Shown here: positions 32,307 through 37,764 of the stretch, piece by piece
Layout of the letters: each line of letters starts with the position of its first letter
How positions within the stretch are numbered: position 1 is the stretch's first letter
Source of the DNA: Actinomycetes bacterium
Lineage (GTDB): Bacteria > Actinomycetota > Actinomycetes > Actinomycetales > Microbacteriaceae
DNA length: 37,764 nucleotides
Reading direction: 5' to 3'
NCBI GenBank assembly: GCA_023450335.1
Contig: JAEXHA010000089.1
Coordinates: 1-37,764, forward strand
Notes under the pieces: generated by a model
What the model was told of the DNA's origin: nothing
The model's database searches: none
The model's input: the letters and a program-made list of their open reading frames with translations, nothing else
Position numbers and translations under genes: made by a program

Positions 32307-33092
32307 TCAGGCCTCGCTCATGGCCGTGACCTCAGCCTGACCGCGGGCGGCGAGGGCCGCCGCGCGCGCGGCGAGGCGACGGGTCTGCTCGGCCTGGCCG
32401 GCATCGAGGATCTCCTGGTCGACCGGGTAGGACTCGACCTTGTTCACGCCGTTGTACTTCGCGATGTACGCGTCCAGCTCGGGGCCGCTCTCCCACGACG
32501 TGATGAGGCAGTAGCGCGGCTCGTCGCCGGGGTGGGTGGTGGCGTGCCACAGGCGCTGGGTGTCGACGATAAGCTGCGCACCGGCCGGCAGGGCGATGCG
32601 GGTCTCTTCGCTGGGGTCGGTGCGGTTCTCACGCAGCACGAAGTAGCTGGTCTTGTCGTCGGTGAGGTTGAAGAAACCGCGCACGACCCAACCGGTGCCG
32701 TCGGGGTTGAGACGGTTGTTGTCATCCTGGTGCAGGTTGTAGAGGCAGTCCGCATAGGTGTTGGGCTGCAGCTCGATGATGCGGCAGCGTCCGACGTTGG
32801 CGCCCGGCTCCATCGCCCGCTCGGTCAGCGTGGGCGCCTTCTCGGTCTGCGAGTCGATCCACACGCCGTCCTTGTCGGTGCGCGGCGGCTTGTGGTTCCA
32901 GAAGCCGTTGCATTCGATCTCACCCTTGGCTGAGGCCAGCGGGGCGAAGCGGGTGTCCCCCGAGGACTTCCAGTCGACGTACTCGACGTCGAGCCACTCC
33001 TTCGGGTCGATCTCCTTGTTGTAGCGGTCGAGGACGACGTAGCCGGTCTCCTCGAGTGCGGCGGACTTGATGTAACCCATGGTTCGGATCAT
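32307..33092 (-). CDS. Predicted Fe(II)/2-oxoglutarate-dependent oxygenase
   Basis: I do not recognise a named family, but the 261-residue protein shows the 2OG-oxygenase facial triad: H121-x-D123 in NLHQDDNN, a distal H183 in LWHATTHPGDEPRYCL, and R193 ten residues later for the 2OG carboxylate. A double-stranded beta-helix core would span about 100-205. No signal peptide is seen. The C-terminus is Ala/Arg-rich. GAAAGG lies close to the ATG at 33092. A second Met (MGYIKS) is four codons in. A DtxR/IdeR-like box overlaps its promoter, which suggests expression when iron is scarce, although the enzyme itself needs iron. The substrate is unknown. Confidence 0.7.
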   Translation of the reverse strand: MIRTMGYIKSAALEETGYVVLDRYNKEIDPKEWLDVEYVDWKSSGDTRFAPLASAKGEIECNGFWNHKPPRTDKDGVWIDSQTEKAPTLTERAMEPGANVGRCRIIELQPNTYADCLYNLHQDDNNRLNPDGTGWVVRGFFNLTDDKTSYFVLRENRTDPSEETRIALPAGAQLIVDTQRLWHATTHPGDEPRYCLITSWESGPELDAYIAKYNGVNKVESYPVDQEILDAGQAEQTRRLAARAAALAARGQAEVTAMSEA

Positions 33093-33117
33093 GACCTTTC
33101 GTAGACGGGCCAGCGCG

Positions 33118-33150
33118 TTTTTACAGGCCCAACTTAGGCAAGCCTACCTA
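33118..33150 (-). promoter_or_regulatory. Promoter with DtxR/IdeR-like iron box upstream of the oxygenase gene
   Basis: The palindrome TAGGC-AA-GCCTA lies inside TTAGGCAAGCCTACCTA (33134-33150), which resembles the 19-bp iron box TTAGGTTAGGCTAACCTAA but is about one base short on one side. On the minus strand TAGGCT (17 nt upstream) and TAAAAA (33123-33118) could be -35 and -10, so the box would cover the -35. The predicted start is near 33111, giving a leader of about 19 nt. Confidence 0.5.
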
Positions 33151-33238
33151 CGGGGTCTGGGCGCCCCCCGTGTCGCGGCCGGGAAAAGCGGAACGCGATT
33201 AGACTCGACGAGGTTTCCGAAGGAGCGATTCTGCGAGC

Positions 33239-35248
33239 ATGACCACTGCCACGAATGTCGAAGCGGCCGCCGTCAACACGATCGGGTGGCTGTCGGCATC
33301 CGACACCACCATCGTCGTCCCGGTGTACCAGCGGCAGTACCGATGGGATATCGGCGGGTGCGAGCAGCTGCTCGGTGACATCCGTGCGGTGGCCGGCACA
33401 CACGACGCGCACACGCACTTCATCGGCTCGATCCTCTCGACCGCGAGCACCGCAGCGAGCGACGACGCACAGCTCGTGCTCATCGACGGGCAGCAGCGCA
33501 TCACGACGCTCATGCTGCTGGTGGCCGCCCTGCATCACACGCTCCGCGACGACGATCCGGTGCTGGCGCGTGAGCTCGAACAGGTTCTGGTGCGCGCCGA
33601 CGACCCGCGGCGCACGAAGCTGCGCCCGCACCGGGCGTGGGCCGAGGTGTTCGAGAGCGTCGTGCTGGACCGGCGCGACAACGGCCACCCGCGCGAGTCG
33701 CGGTTCGACGACAACTACGCATTCTTCCGCAGTCAGATCCGGCCCGACGAGGCCGCCCACATCTGGCGCGGCCTCCAGAAGCTCGAACACGTGTCGATCA
33801 CCCTCGGCGCGCAGGCAGGCGCCCAGCAGATCTTCGAGAGTCTCAACTCCACGGGCGAACCCCTGCGTGACCACGAGTTGATCCACAACTACGTGCTGAT
33901 GGGCCTCTCGCACGCCGAGCAGAACGAGATCGAGTCCGAGTACTGGCTGCCGATCGAGCAGAACACCGGTGAGCAGATCGGCTCATTCTGGCGCCATTAC
34001 CTCGTCATGCTCACCGGCCGCGAGGTCACCGTCGCCGGAGAGCGCGGCGTGTATGACGCGTTCCGGCACGAGTTCCCCCGTCTCGACGCCGCCACCCTGC
34101 GCGACCGCTCCGCGCAGTGGCGCGAGTACTCCGAGATCTATCGCGGACTGCTTGATCCGGCCGCGATCGCCGATGCCGACCTGGCGCGCCACGTCGCGTA
34201 CGTCAACACGTTCGGCCGCGGGGTGTACCCGCTGCTGATGCGCCTGTCGCGTGATCTCCGCCATGGGGTGCTCCCCCGCGCATCGGTCGTCGCTGCGCTC
34301 GAGCAGGTCCAGTCGCTGCTGCTGCGCAGACAGATCGTGGGACTGCCGAACGAACGGCTCGTGGCCCGACTGTGCCGCGCCGCCGACGACGGCACCGACG
34401 CCCTGCGGCTTGCGATCGCCCGCATCACGCCGTCCGACGAGCGCACCCGCGTGGGTCTCAAGTACAGCGCGCTTCCCCACGCCCACTACGTGCTCGGCCG
34501 CCTCGCCGGAGTCGACACGGTGAGCGGGCTCGACGTCGAGCATGTCTTCCCGCTGGCACCGTCGGACGACTGGTCCGGCGATGGTGTCCGGCGGTTCGCC
34601 GACTACAGCGACGACGAGCAGAACAGCCACCGCGCCCTGGCCCAGACCCTCGGCAATACGACCTTGCTCGAACAGCCTCTGGCCGACCGGGCGCTGGATG
34701 CCTCGTTCGCCGAAAAGCGTGCCCTGTACGCGCGCAGCGGTGTCGCCCTCACCCGTCGGGTGGCGGATGCCGGTGGCTGGAACACCGCGGCGATCGCCGC
34801 ACGCACGGCGGAGCTGACCGATCGGTTCGTGGAGGTGTGGCAGCGGCCGGCGGTCGTCAGCATCGACGACGACGGCCTCACCCCCATCCTCGACGCGGTC
34901 AAGCGTCGCGGCTGGCCGCGGGGCTGGCAGCGCGAGTTCGACTATGTCGAGTACCGCGGCGAGCACTGGGAAGTGCCGGACGTGAAATACCTGTTCAACC
35001 GGATCTTCAATCGGCTGTGGGCCGACTCGCGCCAGAGCGTGATCGACTTCAGCGCGCGCCGCGGCGGCCCCGTCTACGCCGACGTCGCCTGGAACGGCCA
35101 CTGGGACGAGTTGGGCGACGGCCACCACCTGTACATGGGGTGGGACTCGAAGTACATGCTCACCGCCGTGCAGGGCGTGCTCGAAGAGGCCGGCTGGGCC
35201 GCCGAAGTCTTCGTCAAGTACTCCTACATCGGCAACGCGATGCGCTGA
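33239..35248 (+). CDS. DUF262/DUF1524 protein of the GmrSD restriction superfamily
   Basis: The 669-residue protein has an N-terminal DUF262 domain with VPVYQRQYRW (about 27-36) and LIDGQQRITTL (about 81-91), the NTP-binding ParB-like motifs. DUF1524 follows near 430-495 with EHVFP (H435) and LGNTTLL (N473). The later Asn of the usual lNrsisnksF stretch is missing (LADRALDASF), so the HNH nuclease may be impaired. A C-terminal region of about 125 residues is unrecognised. Single-chain relatives restrict modified phage DNA (type IV restriction). AAGGAG lies 13 nt before the ATG, and TAGACT (33200-33205) is a possible -10. It stands alone between a minus-strand gene and tRNA-Gln. Confidence 0.85.
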   Translation: MTTATNVEAAAVNTIGWLSASDTTIVVPVYQRQYRWDIGGCEQLLGDIRAVAGTHDAHTHFIGSILSTASTAASDDAQLVLIDGQQRITTLMLLVAALHHTLRDDDPVLARELEQVLVRADDPRRTKLRPHRAWAEVFESVVLDRRDNGHPRESRFDDNYAFFRSQIRPDEAAHIWRGLQKLEHVSITLGAQAGAQQIFESLNSTGEPLRDHELIHNYVLMGLSHAEQNEIESEYWLPIEQNTGEQIGSFWRHYLVMLTGREVTVAGERGVYDAFRHEFPRLDAATLRDRSAQWREYSEIYRGLLDPAAIADADLARHVAYVNTFGRGVYPLLMRLSRDLRHGVLPRASVVAALEQVQSLLLRRQIVGLPNERLVARLCRAADDGTDALRLAIARITPSDERTRVGLKYSALPHAHYVLGRLAGVDTVSGLDVEHVFPLAPSDDWSGDGVRRFADYSDDEQNSHRALAQTLGNTTLLEQPLADRALDASFAEKRALYARSGVALTRRVADAGGWNTAAIAARTAELTDRFVEVWQRPAVVSIDDDGLTPILDAVKRRGWPRGWQREFDYVEYRGEHWEVPDVKYLFNRIFNRLWADSRQSVIDFSARRGGPVYADVAWNGHWDELGDGHHLYMGWDSKYMLTAVQGVLEEAGWAAEVFVKYSYIGNAMR

Positions 35249-35323
35249 ACGGCCCGGGACCATCTGTCGGGCCGATCAGCCGACGATCACCCCGGGCCGA
35301 CAGCCTCGCCCCGACACCAACGC

Positions 35324-35350
35324 AAAACCCCCGCCTGAGCGGGGGTTTTT
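35324..35350. terminator. Bidirectional terminator between DUF262 gene and tRNA-Gln
   Basis: AAAACCCCCGC, loop CTGA and GCGGGGGTTTTT form a strong stem with A and T runs on the two sides, able to end transcription from both directions. Confidence 0.88.
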
Positions 35351-35354
35351 CTTG

Positions 35355-35426
35355 CTGGGGTACCTGGACTCGAACCAAGAACAACTGAACCAGAATCAGC
35401 CGTGTTGCCAATTACACCATACCCCA
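35355..35426 (-). tRNA. tRNA-Gln (CTG)
   Basis: On the minus strand the gene begins TGGGGTATGGTGTAATTGG and folds into a cloverleaf with acceptor TGGGGTA/TACCCCA, anticodon loop TTCTGGT (anticodon CTG) and T loop GGTTCGAGTCC. The discriminator is G, as usual for tRNA-Gln. The next bases are CAA, so the CCA end is not encoded and must be added. Confidence 0.96.
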
Positions 35427-35499
35427 AGGGGTTTCGACCGAAGCCGTACCGAGGGTCAAGCTTAGCCCACGATCCCGGCCCGGCCAAACCGGCGCGCTA

Positions 35500-37014
35500 T
35501 CACGCGAGCCGCGCCTGCAGGGCCTCCAGGCGTCGCAGCGACGGCGCCTTGCCCAGCAGCTCCATGGACTCGAACAGCGGCGGAGACACCCGGCGTCCGC
35601 TCAGCGCGACACGCGCGGGACCGTACGCGACACGCGGTTTGAGCCCGAGTCCGTCGATGAGCGCACTCGAAAGCGCCTCCTGGATCGTCGCCGCGGTGAA
35701 GTCGTCCTCAGCGATCGTGGAGAGCGCCGTGGCGGCCGCCGCGAGCACCTCCCCCGCGTTGGCCGGCAGGCCCTTCATAGCGTCGTCCTCGTAGACGACC
35801 TCGTCGCGGAAGAGAAACCCGAGCAGTCCGGGTGCATCACCCAGCAACTGCATGCGCTCCTGCACGAGGGGAGCCGCGGCATCCAGCATCTGCTGCTGCT
35901 CGGGCGTCGGGGGCTGCGCGACCAGCCCGGCGGCGGCGAGGTACGGGACCAGGCGCGCGGCGAAGTCGGCCCGCTCGAGCAGGCGGACGTGATCGCCGTT
36001 GATCGATTCGGCCTTCTTCTGGTCGAACCGGGCCGGATTGGGGTTCACAGCGGTGATGTCGAACGCATCGATGAGCTCCTGACGCGAGAAGACATCGCGG
36101 TCCGGTGCGATCGACCAGCCGAGCAGCGCGAGGTAGTTCAGCAGGCCCTCGTGGATGAAGCCACGCTCGCGGTGCAGGAACAGGTCGGCCTGCGGATCGC
36201 GCTTGGAGAGCTTCTTGGTGCCGGTCTCGCCCAGCACGAGCGGCATGTGTGCGAAGCGGGGCACGAACGTCGTGACCCCGGCGTCGATGAGAGCGGCGTA
36301 CAGCGCGAGCTGGCGCGCGGTGGACGGCATGAGGTCTTCGCCGCGCAGCACGTGCGTGATGCCCATGAGTGCGTCGTCGACGGGGTTGGTGAAGGTGTAC
36401 AGCGGCACGCCGCCGGCGCGCACGACGACGAAGTCAGGGAAGGATCCGGCCGGGAAGGTGACCTCGCCGCGGATCAGGTCGACGTAGGTGAGGTCTTCGT
36501 CGGGAACGCGCAGTCGCCAGGCCGGCTCGCGACCCTCCGCACGGAAGGCGGCCTTCTGCTCGTCGGTGAGGTCGCGGTCGTAGTTGTCGTACCCGAGCTG
36601 CTTGGCGCGGCCCGCCGCAGCGTTGCGGGCATCGATCTCCTCGGCCGTCGAGTACGACTCGTACACGGCTCCGCTGGCAACGAGCGTGTCGAGCACCTCG
36701 CGGTAGATGTCGTGACGCTGCGACTGGCGGTACGGCTCGTGCGGCCCGCCCTTCTCGACGCCCTCGTCCCAGTCGATCTCGAGCCAGGTGAGCGCATCGA
36801 CCAGCTGCCGGTAGCTCTCCTCGCTGTCGCGCGCGGCGTCGGTGTCTTCCACGCGGAACACCAGCTTGCCGCCGGTGTGGCGCGCGTACGCCCAGTTGAA
36901 CAGCGCAGTGCGGACCATGCCGACGTGCGGCAGCCCGGTCGGCGAGGGGCAGAAGCGGACGCGGACGTCGCTGCCGGTGGCGGTCGTGGTCAGGGGGTGA
37001 GGTGCGCTGGACAT
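35500..37014 (-). CDS. gltX: Glutamyl-tRNA synthetase
   Basis: This class I synthetase of 504 residues charges tRNA-Glu and, in actinobacteria that use GatCAB, usually also misacylates tRNA-Gln. The HIGH motif is H30-V-G-M33 in PSPTGLPHVGMVRTALFNW and the KMSKS motif is KLSKR near 268-272. The anticodon-binding domain fills the C-terminal third. The ATG at 37014 is preceded by TAGACT with a 7-nt gap and lacks a Shine-Dalgarno, so the mRNA is probably leaderless. The box overlaps the stop codon of the upstream LysR gene. tRNA-Gln follows on the same strand after 73 nt. Confidence 0.96.
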   Translation of the reverse strand: MSSAPHPLTTTATGSDVRVRFCPSPTGLPHVGMVRTALFNWAYARHTGGKLVFRVEDTDAARDSEESYRQLVDALTWLEIDWDEGVEKGGPHEPYRQSQRHDIYREVLDTLVASGAVYESYSTAEEIDARNAAAGRAKQLGYDNYDRDLTDEQKAAFRAEGREPAWRLRVPDEDLTYVDLIRGEVTFPAGSFPDFVVVRAGGVPLYTFTNPVDDALMGITHVLRGEDLMPSTARQLALYAALIDAGVTTFVPRFAHMPLVLGETGTKKLSKRDPQADLFLHRERGFIHEGLLNYLALLGWSIAPDRDVFSRQELIDAFDITAVNPNPARFDQKKAESINGDHVRLLERADFAARLVPYLAAAGLVAQPPTPEQQQMLDAAAPLVQERMQLLGDAPGLLGFLFRDEVVYEDDAMKGLPANAGEVLAAAATALSTIAEDDFTAATIQEALSSALIDGLGLKPRVAYGPARVALSGRRVSPPLFESMELLGKAPSLRRLEALQARLA

Positions 37015-37021
37015 CCGCTCC

Positions 37022-37027
37022 AGTCTA
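37022..37027 (-). promoter_or_regulatory. -10 box of a leaderless gltX promoter
   Basis: TAGACT on the minus strand ends 7 nt before the gltX ATG and contains the TAG stop of the preceding LysR gene. Confidence 0.45.
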
Positions 37028-37764
37028 GTTCGCCGGCGTCGGAGCGCCCGGCGCCGCGGTGACCTCGGCCACAACGGTCCGCAGCGTGCCGAGCACCTGC
37101 GCCACGGCGGGGATGCGTGCCGCGCCGTGCGCGGTCACGGTGTGGATCGTACGCTGGCGGCCGCCGACGATCGGGAGGGTCACGATACCCGCCAGCGGTG
37201 GAAAGGATGCCACGGCCAGGCGTGGCAGCGTCGCCACGCCGATCCCCTGCGCGACCAGTCCCTCGACGGCGGCGATGTTGTCCGTCTCGAACCGGATGCG
37301 CGGCGCGAACCCCGCGCGCTGGCACACCTCCACGAGATGGCCACGGCATCGCGGACAGCCGGCGATCCAATGCTCCTGAGCCAGATCCGCCACATCCACC
37401 GCCGTCAGCGACGCGAGGTGGTGGTCAGCGGGCAGGACGGCCAGCAGCTCCTCCGCACCGATCGACGACACGTCGAGCCCGCGGGCGCTGGCTCCATGCG
37501 GGTCGCTCTGGTCCCCCGGGTAGCTGAAGGTCAGGGCGACGTCGGCACGGTCGGCGCGCACACCTGCCACCGCCTCGGGCGGTTCGGCCTCGACGTAGGT
37601 CAGTTGCAGCCCCGGCGATGCCGCCGCCAGTTGCGCCAGCAGGCGAGGCACGACCGTCGGCGACGCCGACGGGAACCCGGCCAGCCGCACCGTGGCCCTC
37701 GCACCGCCGCGCAGCTGTGCCAGCTCGCCGGCCGCAGCGTCGAGGGCCGTCGCCACAGCCGGCG
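37025..37764 (-). CDS. LysR-family regulator, N-terminus beyond the window
   Basis: The visible 246 or so codons form the effector-binding domain of a LysR regulator. ARATVRLAGFPSASPTVVPRLLAQL opens the domain, followed by HHLASLTAVDVADLAQEHWIAGCPRC and VAQGIGVATLPRLAV. The DNA-binding helix-turn-helix must lie to the right of the window, so the start is not known. The pair of Cys (CPRC) near its middle is unusual for the family and could be redox- or metal-sensitive. It is separated from gltX by only 10 nt on the same strand. The effector is unknown. Confidence 0.88.
   Translation of the reverse strand, partial: PAVATALDAAAGELAQLRGGARATVRLAGFPSASPTVVPRLLAQLAAASPGLQLTYVEAEPPEAVAGVRADRADVALTFSYPGDQSDPHGASARGLDVSSIGAEELLAVLPADHHLASLTAVDVADLAQEHWIAGCPRCRGHLVEVCQRAGFAPRIRFETDNIAAVEGLVAQGIGVATLPRLAVASFPPLAGIVTLPIVGGRQRTIHTVTAHGAARIPAVAQVLGTLRTVVAEVTAAPGAPTPAN

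Noticed and set aside
35249..35273. CGGCCCG...CGGGCCG repeat right after the DUF262 gene
   Set aside because: The stem is short with an 11-nt loop, and a much better terminator with T-runs follows at 35324-35350.
1..37764. CRISPR arrays, insertion sequences, prophage or integrase genes
   Set aside because: No spaced direct repeats, transposase or integrase motifs, or terminal inverted repeats were seen. Frequent GGATGCC/GGCATCC words reflect codon and GC bias.

Overview
The window is a gene-dense, GC-rich stretch of an actinobacterial chromosome, most likely Microbacteriaceae and probably Microbacterium or a close relative. The evidence is the block coaD / DUF177 / rpmF / rnc / mutM, a cysteine-free ribosomal protein L32, the thiL-DUF3515-ddl-gpsA-plsC-murA neighbourhood, many GTG starts, and many genes whose start codon lies 6-7 nt after a TANNNT -10 box (leaderless mRNAs). 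I see no insertion sequence, prophage or CRISPR array. No stretch above 300 bases lacks a gene.

Layout. 1-1934: two tandem paralogous double-GNAT acetyltransferases, the first cut by the window edge. 1935-9824: housekeeping genes (mutM, rnc, rpmF, DUF177, coaD and recG on the minus strand; an acyltransferase and rsmD on the plus strand; thiL and a DUF3515 lipoprotein diverging from one tiny shared promoter). 9822-16308: a minus-strand cell-wall, phospholipid and leucine block, leuC-leuD-murA-plsC-gpsA-ddl, headed by a candidate leucine leader peptide. 16443-17771: a MetY-type homoserine sulfhydrylase. 17764-20912: an OpuC-type osmoprotectant ABC transporter. 21012-22241: a TerC-family membrane protein behind a candidate manganese riboswitch. 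22319-24009: an ECF sigma factor with a two-TM DUF4349 protein. 24022-27130: a LysR regulator divergent from mesX (DUF1852) and mesD, a folate-independent methionine synthase pair. 27154-32191: tRNA-Glu, a metallo-beta-lactamase-fold protein and a fructose PTS operon (fruR-fruK-fruA-ptsH). 32307-35248: a possibly iron-regulated 2OG-oxygenase-like gene and a large DUF262/DUF1524 protein of the GmrSD restriction superfamily. 35324-37764: tRNA-Gln, gltX and a truncated LysR regulator.

How the genes work together. Sulfur and methionine metabolism appears twice: MetY makes homocysteine and MesX/MesD would methylate it without folate. The leucine genes seem to be sensed by translation of a 16-codon leaderless peptide with three consecutive Leu codons. 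The fructose operon carries its own repressor, kinase, permease and HPr but no Enzyme I. gltX is followed on the same strand by tRNA-Gln, and a tRNA-Glu gene lies 8 kb away. The most interesting items are the leucine leader, the LysR-mesX-mesD module, the terC riboswitch candidate, the back-to-back leaderless promoters at thiL/DUF3515, and the DUF262 protein with a degenerate HNH region.
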